Shown here piece by piece: positions 33,672 to 44,241 of a stretch of DNA of 64,000 bases. Within the stretch, counting starts at the first letter, position 1, and every line of letters starts with the position of its first letter. Position numbers and translations under genes: made by a program. This DNA is from Diploptera punctata (lineage: Eukaryota > Arthropoda > Insecta > Blattodea > Blaberidae), in NCBI GenBank assembly GCA_030220185.1, contig JASPKZ010007299.1:186001-250000 (forward strand), given 5' to 3'. Under the pieces are notes generated by a model. That model did no database searches. It was not told the DNA's origin and worked only from the letters and a program-made list of their open reading frames with translations.

Positions 33672-33761
33672 GTTGTAAGAGCTCAGTTGGTAGAGCGGTG
33701 AACTCTAGTGGCATATAATTTCAGTAATCCATAGGTCGCTGGTTCAAATCCGGCTGGGAGG
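33672..33761 (+). pseudogene. tRNA-Tyr-like pseudogene with intron and CTA anticodon
   Basis: The D arm AGAGCTCAGTTGGTAGAGC, anticodon region GGTGAACTCTAGTGG, an intron-like ~18 nt (GGCATATAATTTCAGTA), then AATCCATAGGTC, and a T arm GCTGGTTCAAATCCGGC match eukaryotic tRNA-Tyr, whose gene normally has an intron one base 3' of the GTA anticodon. Here the anticodon reads CTA instead of GTA, which would pair with UAG. The 5' acceptor side (about GTTGTAA) does not pair with the 3' side (TGGGAGG), and one anticodon-stem pair is lost. A degenerate copy or SINE head is most likely. Confidence 0.7.
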
Positions 33762-33837
33762 CTTATTTTTAGAAGAGTATTACTTTTAGCTCATACTACA
33801 ATAGTATCGAATTTAAAGATATTTACATTTTTATTTA

Positions 33838-34213
33838 TTCTGTAAAATATTAAAACTAAAAAATAAATAATAGTTTTAAAAAACTAAAACATCACACTTT
33901 ATTAGAAAACCGAACTAAAAAAATGAAAAATAATTTTAATTTCCAACACGCTTGGGATAAATAATTTTACCATCAAAAGCGTGGGGTGCTCTTTATCAAT
34001 TACTATATTTAATATTAAACAGATATTGGTGAAAGTAAAGTCTCTAATAAGAAAATGTAAAAATCATATAAAGCACCCCACGCTTTTGATGGTAACATTA
34101 TTTATCGCAAGCATGTTGGAAATTAAAATTATTTTTCATTTTTTTAGTTCGGTTTTCTAATAAAGTGTGTTGTTTTAGTTTTTTAAAACTATTATTTATT
34201 TAATATTACAGTT
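33838..34213. mobile_element. MITE-like inverted repeat
   Basis: Arms of about 145 bp (33838-33995 and 34070-34213) are inverted and about 90% similar: AACACGCTTGGGATAAATAATTTTACCATCAAAAGCGTGGGGTGCT pairs with GCACCCCACGCTTTTGATGG. They surround a ~75-bp loop. The outer ends are CTGTAAAATATTA and TAATATTACAG. There is no hammerhead-like core, so it is distinct from the PLE-like foldbacks. Confidence 0.85.
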
Positions 34214-35361
34214 CCATTTTCTCGTTTTAAGAAAACTGCAAAACAGTAGAATTGGATATAGTACGAAATACAAAAAAAAATGTTTTCTTCGTTAGGATTT
34301 CAAATAATATATGTAAAGAAAGGAACTAGAACATGTGTCATTGAAACGATTGATTAAATGCAGAAATTAGAGTCAGGAAAGGTAAAAATTAATTCCAGAA
34401 TTTTAATGAAGGAAGTAGATGAATTATTTGATGTAATGTTAGTTATGAAAAAGCAAAAGTTTTAACTTAAAATTCAAGTCATACTTGAAAACGGTAGAGA
34501 GAAATGGAAAGTTACAATTCGAAAGTCATAAATAATGTAGTAAGTCAGAAATTGTAATAGAGGATTAAGTTTAGGGGATGCTGAAATAATAAACCACACT
34601 TCCATACATAATTAACATTCAAAACATCGTTTCTGAATAATTATAATGTTATGAAATAGAAAAATTAGCAGACAATGGCCGAACATCATCCCTATAGCAT
34701 AGATAATGTAATATACAGACCAGTAACCAATTTCAGCAGTATGTATACTGCTACCACTGATTCTCCGGCTTTGACGTTTTTACGATAGTGTTGCCGATAT
34801 GGATATTCAGTGGGAGTGGCCGCTTTATGTAATGCGGTTAGCAGACATACAGCTGACAATATCTCAGGAATTTCAAACCTTACTAGCGCGCTATAGCTGC
34901 GTTAAGAGTAGTGATTGGTTGTGGCAGACATCTACTCTCAATACAACCATTTCCTTATTGGCAGTAGAGGGCGAATTCTCCCTTTACCCCTCGTATAACC
35001 TAAACTTTAGAGGCGGAGATATGGCGGTTGGAGTACAGTCCAGTTATACGCTTTGGTCCTTTTAGCTAATTAATAAAATCTTCCAGCGTTTATATTCAAA
35101 CGGTTGGGTATGACCAGCAAAGGGTGAAAGAAAATAACCGAGATTTCAAAAATATGTTAACACTATACAACATCTTTCTTTACTTCTATTTTTTTTTCTT
35201 TTCTTTCTTTGCCTTAGTAAGATTAAGTCTAAACTCGTTTCTATTGTAGTCAATATTTGTTTGCATCATGTAACTTATAAAATATATGCACATGAATTGT
35301 AACTATATGTTTACAACATTAGATAATACATAAATACAATGTCAATGTCAAGAGTTTAATA
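34214..35361. other. Stretch with no recognised feature
   Basis: A local rise in GC at 34780-35070 opens an 88-codon frame. It has no domain, no repeat copy and a composition like its surroundings, so I do not call a gene. Confidence 0.4.
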
Positions 35362-35760
35362 TTTCTTCTTCTTCTTCTTCTTTTATCATTAAATTAAGTC
35401 ATAGACCTGTTTCCACATTAACAGACTGTATCCCTCCATCTAGATATGTGGCGTCCAATATTTTCTTTTTTCCTTTGGGTCGGTAGTGAAGCAAAGTTTG
35501 AGGAAGTCTATTGGGTGTTATTCTTTCTATAAGTTGGATCCAGTTAGATCTTGAATTTTATCCATAACACTGTAGATGTTTAATTCGGCTCTAACTTCTT
35601 CATTATATTTGTTATCTAACAATGTATAGCCTGCTACTAAACGTAAGAATAGCATTTCAGCTACTCCTATTTTCTTTTTATCTGATTTATTAAGTGTCCA
35701 ATTTTCACAAGCATATGTTAACATTGGTACTACCATAGTTTTCTAGAATTACAATATTTC
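35362..35760 (-). mobile_element. LINE-G 3' end
   Basis: MVVPMLTYACENWTLNKSDKKKIGVAEMLFLRLVAGYTLLDNKYNEEVRAELNIYSVMDKIQD, then decayed sequence (NNTQ, DATYLDGGIQSV) and a GAAGAAGAAGAA tail at 35366-35380. It is the undisturbed counterpart of 3005-3655. Confidence 0.88.
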
Positions 35761-35895
35761 TTTTTCTGAATTAAATGTGTACCAGGACTGTTTGTAGGGT
35801 AACTATATTTTAGCGATATCCGAAGGAATGAAACTATTGAAGTTGTTCTCATAAAAATATTTCTGAAAGATTTTTTACAGATCTTCACCAAAAAT

Positions 35896-35897
<2 letters not shown>

Positions 35898-35941
<44 letters not shown>
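35898..35941. repeat. (TA)n dinucleotide array
   Basis: About 44 bp of perfect TA repeat. Similar arrays lie at 22225-22258, 27891-27919, 40762-40791 and 59566-59600. Confidence 0.95.
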
Positions 35942-35945
<4 letters not shown>

Positions 35946-35989
35946 AGACGTTAGGCATGCGCCTTTACTGTCTAGTGGCTGCATACTTA

Positions 35990-36260
35990 GCATATAGCAA
36001 CAAAATTAAAAAAGTAAAATCGAGTACATTAACCAGCAAAATGGTACTATTCGGTGTAGGAGTTCGCCTGAAATTAAAATTATAAATCACTCTAGCGGTT
36101 CCAATTTTCGTTTTCTTCGCAATGAAACTTAGTGTATGTCATTGGATAAAACGAGTAAACATCAGCGGAATCCAACTAATAGAAGTGGGGTTTACCTGAA
36201 AGCCAAAATTATAAGCACTTTTGTTCCAATGCTGTTTGACACTTTAAAATAAACTGGCAT
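35990..36260 (+). repeat. R4-related partial repeat
   Basis: AAATTAAAATTATAAATCACTCTAGCGGTTCCAATTTTCG and GGGGTTTACCTGAAAGCC parallel 11160-11340 (AAATCGCTCTAGCGATCACAATTCTAG, GGGTTTATCTGAAATCC). The diagnostic 3' end is missing. Confidence 0.5.
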
Positions 36261-36304
36261 CAGAAATTGAGTTCTCCGATTTAACAAATGTAATATGGGT
36301 TGCG

Positions 36305-36485
36305 GGTTAGTTTACTGTTATTTAGTCTTATTCGTTCATCTGTCTTTTCAAATCTTTTTGGATCAAACCTATTCGCAAACAGTTTATTCTCAAATAGTCG
36401 TAATTTTTTCTCCTCTGTTAAGGTAAGATATGTTTCTCATTCATATAATCTAATTGGGAGAATAACCGTTTCATATTCCGTGAAC
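36305..36485 (-). mobile_element. LINE-B internal fragment
   Basis: The inverted match covers the KFFGPKR/EERRLRVFEN/GCETWTLT region (TTTATTCTCAAATA-TCGTAA, AAGGTAAGA-ATGTTTC-CATTCATATAATCTAATTGG). Highly diverged. Confidence 0.7.
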
Positions 36486-36636
36486 CGGCAAAATTCAACC
36501 TACTGTGGAATACACTTAGTGACGGATTCTCTTATTAGTTACCTAACAATCACATTTCACTCCAAAGTTGAATAGTAGCAAACGAATATTCAAAATGGTA
36601 ACACAATTCTTGAAGATAAAAAATAAATCCGTTGCG

Positions 36637-36720
36637 CTAGTTCAGGTGATACATGCCTGATTCCGAACTGGCGGTCCAGGTTGAAAATTTTAATTTTTAA
36701 ATTTTCGATATCGGTAAATT
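36637..36720 (+). repeat. SINE-like fragment, partner of 21205-21345
   Basis: GCGCTAGTTCAGGTGATACATGCCTGATTCCGAACTGGCGGTCCAGGTTGAAAATTTTAAT resembles the fragment at 21205 in both box-like motifs. Confidence 0.45.
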
Positions 36721-37127
36721 ATAAACTAGATATCTAGATTAAATTCCAAAAATATTTCCAGTAAATATGTTGAGAAGGCATATGGTATTTTTGATAACAA
36801 TTGTTCTGTCGGATGTTGGCATTAAGCCTGACTGTCATTTTGGTACTTTTCAACAAATTTAGGCTTCGTACTGGTACCGTTATGAACGTCTTACGTAACA
36901 TTATCATCATCACCCCTCATTCAACTCACTTACAGTAAAAATACACTAAAAATACACTTAAACATAAACTCATCCTACACTCTTCTCTATATACATCCAT
37001 TGCATAGTCTACTGAAGTGAGACGTGGATTAAAAATATACATTATCGTCATCTGTCCGTCTAGTGTGCGATCCGATGTACGAGAGTGCAGTGTACACACA
37101 CATATACATTTTTTTATTTTAAACCAG

Positions 37128-37715
37128 CTAATGCCCGGCGTGCACTGCTACGCCTAAATAAATTAAATGTGTTTCTTTATTTAGTTGAATAAGGGGAAAA
37201 AAATATAAATTTATATTGTAATTATCTTTAGATACCCCGTGTTGATTACCCGGCGTTGCTCGAGAATCTTCTTTTTTCCCATCTTCTCTGCATAAATGAG
37301 CTGAAAAACAAAAATGGTTATCAAAAGTTATCCGCAAAAGAATAGGCCGTGTGCTGCTACGCTTGACCGGGAATCTAGTCATTCCGATCTTCTTGTCATA
37401 AAGGAACTGAAAGATAAATGTGCTTATTAGAGTTATCCGTAAAAGATAGACATATGCTGTCGCGGACTTCTTTGTAGATTTTTTGAGATATTCAATTCTG
37501 TGTTCATTAATTTGGTGTACATGTTATGGTTAAGAAGCGTAAGTTATTTAAGCGTCCAAAAAGTTCGAAAAACACTTTTTCACTACAAATTGTGATTTTT
37601 AAGGATGAACGAGTTGAGTATTACAACTCTCTTATAGCCTAAACCTACCCGGGAAACTCCTGAACATTTTGCAAGAAGCCCCATTACAGAACAAACAGAC
37701 ATACATTCGTTTATA
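37128..37715 (-). repeat. R4 dispersed repeat
   Basis: Inverted R4 end CCAGCTAATGCCCGGCGTGCACTGCTACGCCTAAATAAATT. The body includes CCCGTGTTGATTACCCGGCGTTGCTCGAGAATC and GACATATGCTGTCGCGGACTTCTTTGTAGA, all shared with 42112-42910. Confidence 0.75.
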
Positions 37716-37859
37716 TTATATATAGTTAAAGTGAAGACTATACACTTTCTTCATAGTTTAAATATTTGTTTATATTCAAGTGAAGCTAAAATTACTGTTA
37801 ATCTATTTTAACAAAGGAATAAGATTTCTTATGCATGTTATAAACCTATTATGTACTGT

Positions 37860-38072
37860 CATGATCTTGAAGAAGATTTTCGGGCTGTAGGCCGTGGTCG
37901 TGAGGCTTGTATTTCCCCGACGTTTCGCCAGAGACACCCTTGAGGATGCCAGACGCAGTCTCTGGCGAAACGTCGGGGAAATACAAGCCTCACGACCACG
38001 GCCTACAGCCCGAAAATCTTCTTCAAGATCATCATAGCAACTCCGGCCTTGAAAGTCTACGTGAATACTATA
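37860..38072. mobile_element. 213-bp PLE-like foldback with 9-bp TSD
   Basis: Bounded by ATGTACTGT at 37851-37859 and 38073-38081. Two perfect 74-bp inverted arms (37861-37934, 37959-38032) are separated by 24 bp. They are followed by a 40-bp unique tail (GCAACTCCGGCCTTG...). The loop side on the plus strand reads TTGAGGA-TGCCAGA-cgcagtc-TCTGGC-GAAACGTCGGGG. That is a hammerhead-like core with a 6-bp helix II and C3 changed to T. Confidence 0.92.
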
Positions 38073-38124
38073 ATGTACTGTTTTTTAATTATTTTTTTTT
38101 CAAAACAAAAATAAACTGCATGGT

Positions 38125-38450
38125 ACGACAGGCCTTGAAAGCTCTTGGTCTACCAGCCTCCTCCTATCCTCACATCTACATGTATTAATCACAGATGTAT
38201 ACGACATCCTGCCAGTGTAGGGGAACATGTCCGCATGTTGGGTTGGCCAGCCGTTATAGCTGGTTTTCTCAACCTGGGACAGCTATTTATTTTAGTTACC
38301 AAAATTGATCGTGATGCTGGGTAGACAAGGTCCCATACTGATCTAAATTCCATGAGAAAATGTTTTCCCAGATAGAGGCTCGAACCTGAACCAAGTCCCG
38401 TAGCTCTGCGCCAAGGCATCTTGCTTTAATCGGTATAGAGCGGGATTTTT
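38125..38450 (-). mobile_element. SINE2 copy
   Basis: Inverted SINE2: tail GCCTTGAAAGCTCTTGGTCTACCAGCC, body CAGCCGTTATAGCTGGTTTTCTCAACCTGG and ATGCTGGGTAGACAAGGTCCCATACTGA, head CCCGTAGCTCTGCGCCAAGGCATCTTGC. The B box (GGCTCGAACCTG inverted) is diverged. Confidence 0.85.
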
Positions 38451-38984
38451 TTTTACTGAATTTAATTTACTGTTAATTTTTACTGAAAAATGAATCATAT
38501 ATGTTCATTTATATTTCATAAATAATTGGCCTACCTTAGATTTCAATGTCATACAAGCACGACAGCAACGCTACCACGGCTATATAGAACACCACAATTC
38601 AGATGGGAGGAAATAGTAAACACTGTGAAAGGCCTAATTTACATGCGATGCGAATGTTAGACGTGGCATTGAGCACTGAACGCAGAGGGAGGCAATTTCG
38701 GAGTTCTGTTTCAAGTATTCCACATTTCCAATTTCAGCGCTTTATAAGCTTGCTGTGATATTTCATTGTTACCCCATACCATAGCCGAGAGGTGTAAACC
38801 CTAATTCCTTGGTACAGAGCCCACGAGCTCATGAGAGAGACCTATTTCATAGAGGACATCAGATTACATATACAGGATCCTATCAGGAACTAATTGAGAT
38901 CAGAGAACACAAGATGAGAGATATAGACCTAAGAGTTCTACACCACACCAGCCATGCTAGATGACAGAGGGTGAAACACACAGA
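38451..38984. other. Stretch with no recognised feature
   Basis: No shared repeat. Possible upstream remains of the LINE C-terminus at 38985 are too decayed to call. Confidence 0.4.
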
Positions 38985-39180
38985 GATCCGTTATAACAAG
39001 ACTCGCAATACACGATTTTCACCATAAAATGTGTGCGAACAAGAAATTCCACGAGCCGACAGAAGATTGTAAATGCCTGCTATGCGAAGAAATGTGTAGA
39101 AAATACCATGTCTTAACGTGTGCAAATAAAACAAATTCGATAACAGACTACAGCAAAAACTAAACTCAAAACCAATGCAC
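38985..39180 (+). pseudogene. Possible LINE C-terminal Cys/His fragment
   Basis: The plus strand reads TRLAIHDFHHKMCANKKFHEPTEDCKCLLCEEMCRKYHVLTCANKTN and a stop. Spaced Cys and His residues (CKCLLC, HVLTC) look like the C-terminal zinc-knuckle-type end of a LINE ORF2. No neighbouring RT is recognisable, so the family is uncertain. Confidence 0.4.
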
Positions 39181-39214
39181 AACTTGAGCGCACTTTTCTT
39201 CTTATTTTCTTCTT

Positions 39215-39500
39215 ATAAATTGGCACGAAGATAACGGAAATGCCATGGTTCGGGTCCCCATGGAGAAGAAATTTTCTATTGAATTTCGGTCACAGTGGGA
39301 CCAGTGCCATCTCAGCATCATGAAGAATTTGTGTAACTACGATAAGCAGCAGTTCCTTATTTAAAAAAAGTTTAAAGAGCATGCCAACCACATGATGCCC
39401 CTATATTGGATGGATAATTGCCCATCCCTGTATATAACACAAGTGGATGTAAGATCAACAGACTGCTAGGCCCATCGCGCCAAAACAAAAATAAAATAAC
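39215..39500 (+). mobile_element. SINE2 copy, strongly diverged
   Basis: GGTTCGGGTCCCCATGGAGAAGAAATTTTC-AT-GAATTTCGGTCACAGTGGGACCAGTGCC and GTAACTACGATAAGCAGC follow the SINE2 order. The A box region is eroded. It ends CATCGCGCCAAAACAAAAATAAAAT. Confidence 0.7.
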
Positions 39501-39544
39501 ATTGTAATGTTTTATTTTTTATATAAAGCCCTACCTATTAAAAT

Positions 39545-39687
<143 letters not shown>

Positions 39688-39711
39688 TCCCCCCACCATT
39701 ATACTTTACGT

Positions 39712-40054
39712 ATCCACCGCTGCGCTGTGGTCTCGAGGTAGCGTGCTGCCTTGTCACGCAGCGGGCCCGGGTTCGATTCTCGGTCGGGACAGGCTCCTGG
39801 GTGAGGTTTTTTCGGGGTTTTTCCTCACCTGTTAGACAAATGTCAGGAAGCTTAGGGCCCAACGGTCCCCGAAAATCATCCGGCCATCATCATCTTCGTT
39901 ATCATTTTCATCACCACCCTTCACTGGTGTGGAAAGCAACGGGAAGCGACTACACCTGTAATTCCCTTGCAAAGCTGCAAAGCATAGCACGAAAATGCTA
40001 TGATTGCAGTGAAAGATCTGGCCTCGGGCAGAATTACTATGGATGGATGGACGG
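39712..40054 (+). mobile_element. SINE1 full-length copy (tail-1) with 11-bp TSD
   Basis: ATACTTTACGT flanks at 39701-39711 and 40055-40065. The head, CGCTGTGGTCTCGAGGTAGCGTGCTGCC with B box GGGTTCGATTC and an anticodon-arm-like CTGCCTTGTCACGCAG, is closest to tRNA-Val by eye. The body is GGTTTTTTCGGGGTTTTTCCTCACCTGTTAGACAAATGTCAGG. Tail-1 contains GCATAGCACGAAAATGCTATG hairpin and CTCGGGCAGAATTACTATGGATGGATGG. Confidence 0.92.
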
Positions 40055-40264
40055 ATACTTTACGTGCTTCAATTTCCGCTCTAGGCGGATAAATGGCATT
40101 AATGAGGTCTATTTTCAATTTCTGAACCGCTTCGCCATACCATTTTACATTTATGAAGTGTTCTTATATTATGTAAGCCTACTGACAGGAAATATATGAA
40201 GAGTGTATTGTATGTCTATGTGTAGTGTAATGTGTGCTGCATGAGGGATAATATAATGATAGAG

Positions 40265-40605
40265 AAAAGGGTGAAGGTGAAACCGGTGCCGGCATGTAGC
40301 CTATTCCTGTCGAAATGATTCAAGGGGGCCTCTATGCTTAACGTCCACATGCTACGGACGAATGGCTATCAACAGTACTACACGGATTATCATAATACGT
40401 ACTGCGGAGGGATTTACAATTTAATTCAGAAATGTGCTACACAATCTAGTAATTAAAAATTGTACACCAACGCCCCTCCTGGCCCCGAAATTGAAAATGT
40501 TGCTATTAAATTAATTTAATTAATTTAAAATTACAATTTCCGAACCCGGGTCTGCTGGTCAGAAAGCAGTTATACTATCATCTGAGACCTATCTACAATT
40601 GTAGG
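40265..40605 (-). mobile_element. Probable tRNA-headed SINE (SINE5), single copy
   Basis: At its right end the minus strand gives CTCAGATGATAGTATAACTGC (A box) and CAGACCCGGGTTCGGAAATTG (B box). The remainder (AAACCGGTGCCGGCATGTAGCC, GGACGAATGGCTATCAACAGTAC on plus) is moderately GC-rich. No second copy in the window. Confidence 0.5.
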
Positions 40606-40764
40606 GTGTAATAATGCAAAAGTGTCAATATTTATTGATATTCTGACAGACCCCATACGTGTTCAGTAATTTAAGATATTGGAAAGACAAAAGTGTTCGA
40701 AAATCTTCATGAACATTTATAGTTATTGTTGGATAATAAATTTGCAAAATTTATATGTTTTTAC

Positions 40765-40798
<34 letters not shown>

Positions 40799-40949
40799 CT
40801 GGTGGGAAAAATCTGATTCTGCTTGAAATTCATTAAACAAGTTTAATTTAATATTTTCGAATACAGGAAGTTACGCTTGAAAAACAGTGTCACCAAAGTG
40901 CTACGGTACACAGCGTGAATTTCAATAAAATTTAAACTAGTGGTTACAC

Positions 40950-41310
40950 AAAATGCCACCATCCTCTTATCGTGTCCTCCTTTCTGAAGGTCGATTCCAA
41001 ATATGCCTCCAACCATCTCTATATTCTCATGCTTTCCTTCTTTTTTAGTTCTTCCCAGTCGTATCCTCTTTCTTGTAAACTTTTCTGCACTTGGTTAATC
41101 CATCTGTCTCCTGATCTACCTCATGGTCGTTTTCCTTATATCTTAAGATTTAACAGTCATTGAAGTAGTCTTTCTTTTTACATTATTTTTAAATGTCTAA
41201 ACTATTTGTCTACCTTTTTATGTATGTTGTTAATTTTCCTACATTTAATATCTCCATAAATTTGGCATTCGTTATTCTATCTCTCATTGTTTTATGTATC
41301 ATTCCATGTA
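40950..41310 (-). mobile_element. RTE-like LINE C-terminal fragment (LINE-F2)
   Basis: Frames combine on the minus strand to MRDRITNAKFMEILNVGKLTTYIKR, then RPRGRSGDRWINQVQKSLQERGYDWEELK and WLEAYLESTFRKEDTIRGWW. The GRPRGR-GDRW type motif and order match other RTE-like C-termini here. Several frameshifts. Confidence 0.75.
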
Positions 41311-42111
41311 AGTGTGTTTCACAGAAAGAATCGGATGGCGAAAATATGAATGCGTTGTCACTGTCTGCATGCAATTCAGTTTAATTCATTACTTTCCAAA
41401 ACAAATAATTGTGCTTGTACACAGTTCTATCAAGTCTTACACTTCGTGAATTTTAATAAAACAGACACTATTGTCAGTCAAACGTGTTGAATGAATGAAT
41501 TATATGAGAATGTAATTTTGTAAATTAATTATTTTCTAATTAAATTGCGATTACCATAATTGAATTTAATTTACGATTTGTTTAGTTGGAAACTTGCCAG
41601 ATGTAAATAAATGAAATTAATGAGTTATAACAGTTTTGCTTTACAAATATTTGGCTACAGAAACGTGGGTCTCCGGCCAGGGGTTCATGTAATTTCATTT
41701 ATGTTGAAATAATGCAGCACACAGAAAATTAAATTTCGTGTCTCTATTGTCGCGTAAGTTCCATTATTAAATGTATTTTGTGGGAACAGCAAAATTAGTA
41801 TTTTGAAATTAAATAAAACACGAGTTTCCTGTATAAACCATAGGGTTAAGTTAACAAAAAGTGAATGTAACCGGCTGTGAATGGTTACAAGCGTTTAACT
41901 GAAATCCTAGTTAGGGTTTAGATGCCTTGCTATACCATAGAAATGTTTCTACGCATGTAGGGTATGGAATCAAGTGTTTCCTCAGCCCCGTGAGGACAAC
42001 TTGATTTGAAGGGTACAGGGAAAGAACCACGTAAGTCAGATGTTTTGTGGATAAATGGAGTTCGAGGTGCCATTAGAGTCTCCATGGATTGGATTATATT
42101 TTATTTCATAC
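41311..42111. other. AT-rich stretch, nothing recognised
   Basis: No repeats shared with the window and no domain-bearing ORF. Confidence 0.4.
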
Positions 42112-42910
42112 TAGCTAATACTCGGCGTGCGCTGCTACGCCTAAATAAATGAAAATCAATGTGCTTTTATGATTAGTTGAATAAGTAAAAGGAAAAATTT
42201 ATATCATAATTATTTGTAGATACCCCGTGCGGTTTACCCGGCGTTGTCCGAGAATCTACTCATCCCGATCTTCTTGGCATAAATGAGCTGAAAGACAAAA
42301 ATTAATGTACTTCTTATGATTAGTTGAATAAGTAAAATGAAAAATAATTATAAATGTATATCATAATTATTTTAAGATTCCCCGTGCTGATTACCCGGTG
42401 TTGCCCGAGAATCTACTTATCTCGATCTTCTTAGCAGAAATGAGCTAAAAGACAAAATTCGTTATCGTGAGTTATCCGTAAAAGAACACCCGCCATGTCT
42501 ACTATTCTTGCATATATGTAGTTGTCTCGATCTTCTTGGCATCAATTATAAACAAAAATTTTTATTGTGAGTTACCCGTAAGAGATAAACATATGCTGTC
42601 GCGGACTTTTTTGTAGAACTTTTTGAGATATTCAATTCTGTGTACATTAATTTTGCGTATTTGTTATGGTTTAGGCAGCGTAAGCAATTTAAGCGTCCAA
42701 AGAGCTACTTTGTTTCACGTTTTCCACTACAAAGGGCGATTTTAAGGGGTAGGAGTTGAGTATCACAACTCTCTTATAGCCTATGTTCTTCCCGGGAATC
42801 TCCTGAACATTTTGCATAAAGTCCCATCACAATCGGATCAACGGTATGGCCGCGCATAATGTACGAACAAATAAACCAACAAACAAACAAACATTCATTT
42901 TTATATATTA
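42112..42910 (-). repeat. R4 dispersed repeat, longest copy
   Basis: CTAGCTAATACTCGGCGTGCGCTGCTACGCC at the left end. The block CCCGTGCGGTTTACCCGGCGTTGTCCGAGAATCTAC plus CTTCTTGGCATAAATGAGCTGAAAGACAAAA is repeated twice more, diverged, near 42360 and 42530. It thus has an internal ~120-150-bp periodicity. It ends in AACAAACAAACAAACATTC. Confidence 0.78.
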
Positions 42911-42919
42911 GATTTATTT

Positions 42920-43050
42920 TGGTAAAGTCGGCGCGGAAATAAGCTCTACATACATCCATATCCTAAACTAATGTTTTCCGAACATTCCCTATATAATTCA
43001 CTTCCCTAAAATAATGGTTAATGTTATTCTCCCACTTCCTTCTTGGTATA
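42920..43050 (-). mobile_element. LINE-B 3' fragment
   Basis: GCGCGGAAATAAGCTCTACATACATCCATATCCTAAACTAATGTTTTCC...TTCACTTCCCTAAAATAATGGTTAATGTTATTCTCCCACTTCCTTCTTGG is the inverted coding end of LINE-B (NINYDLREVDY to the stop). Confidence 0.8.
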
Positions 43051-43401
43051 ACTACTATAGTCTATCCAGCCTAAGAATAACACTTGAGGAAAAGAAATGG
43101 GCGGGAAATCTCCGAAGCACATGACTGCTGCAGTTACTGCGATTCGTTCATGACCAAAGCATAGTTCAGCGGAAGAGGAAGAATAGATCACGTATTCGAT
43201 TAATATAATAATGCATTTGAAGCTATTTATATTAACTATAGTTGATCAGAATACAGTAGGCCTATACACCTACATGTTTCTTCGAAGCTCGGAGAGTAAA
43301 TAAAAATTCGCATTTGTTTGAAACTGAACGGTTATTGAGAGAAAGTTGAACGTCAGTTCCAAATATGGCGGTTCTTGTAAAGTTTATGGTAATATAACTA
43401 G

Positions 43402-43635
43402 GTGATAAAATGTGATCAAAATTATAAAAAGCACCCTAAAGGGAAATTGTTAAAGAGTGCTGAAAAAAAGGTTATGTTAAATGTATTTTGTAAGTTTATG
43501 GAGCATAATCCTGGCACTGTCATGAACAATATAGTTAAATTAACTGCAGAATATACTGGTGTGTCGGAGAGTAGTGTTCGACATATTCGCAGGGAATTAA
43601 AAGGAAATGGTAGTATCAAAACTCCCAACAAGTAG
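43402..43635 (+). pseudogene. Transposase-like HTH N-terminal fragment
   Basis: From the GTG at 43402 the frame reads KGKLLKSAEKKVMLNVFCKFMEHNPG, IVKLTAEYTGVSESSVRHIRREL and GSIKTPNK then a stop, followed by RKRAKHVLGG and, shifted, VGDLVKCADRYKVHRFYCK. The TGVSESSVRHI segment is a helix-turn-helix, and S/TP-KKRKR after it resembles the N-terminus of IS630/mariner-like arthropod transposases (family knowledge). The DDE domain is missing. Likely role when intact: binding to the inverted ends. The genuine start cannot be fixed because the GTG is only the first codon of the frame. Confidence 0.65.
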
Positions 43636-43830
43636 AGGAAAAGAGCTAAACATGTTTTAGGAGGGTGGGCGATCTTGTGAAGTGTGCAGATCGATATAAA
43701 GTGCATAGGTTTTACTGTAAATACAATTATGTTACTATAAATGTTTGATTTTAATTAATTTGTTTAATATCAATTATAATTTAATTCGTTTTCGACATAC
43801 CATTGTGTGTGTGACTACATCCTGCAACAT

Positions 43831-44241
43831 CTCCTTGTCTTCTTGTAAGCCCATGTTTCCCTTAACAGAGATTTAGGCGCTCTCCCCCTACAGGGAAGAA
43901 TTTGAACCATACTAATTTAGTTACCCTTGTTTTCGTATAGATGTCATTTGAGTGGTCCGTGGTCAGCGTTCCGCCTCATACTGACATCTAGGAAACCAAG
44001 GTAGTACTACGACGGGAAAATTCGGTAAAATTTGCTTAGATGCCTTTTCATTCAGGCTTAAGGATCTTTTACGAGCCTGAAAATCTTCAGACTCGGGACC
44101 CACGGCTTAAAGTCCCTCCCGGAGGACTTGCTCCTTGGATTTTTCCATCCTAAAAAAATCCATCGATCCCGGCCGGGTTTGAACTCGCGATCCTCGGGAC
44201 CAGAGGCAAGGAGCATAACCACTAGTCCACCGCGGCCGATT
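43831..44241 (-). mobile_element. SINE4 full-length copy with 12-bp TSD
   Basis: ATCCTGCAACAT flanks at 43819-43830 and 44242-44253. The minus-strand head is GCCGCGGTGGACTAGTGGTTATGCTCC with B box GAGTTCAAACCCGG. The body is CAAGTCCTCCGGGAGGGACTTTAAGCCGTGGG and GACATCTATACGAAAAC. Inserted in DNA transposon copy 1. Confidence 0.9.

Noticed and set aside
34799..35065. 88-codon frame in a slightly GC-richer stretch
   Set aside because: No domain, no splice context and no repeat copy. The length is within chance expectation for this composition.
41193..41384. Hydrophobic 63-codon plus-strand frame resembling a membrane peptide
   Set aside because: It is antisense to a LINE C-terminus, and A/T-rich antisense sequence yields Leu/Ile/Phe-rich frames.
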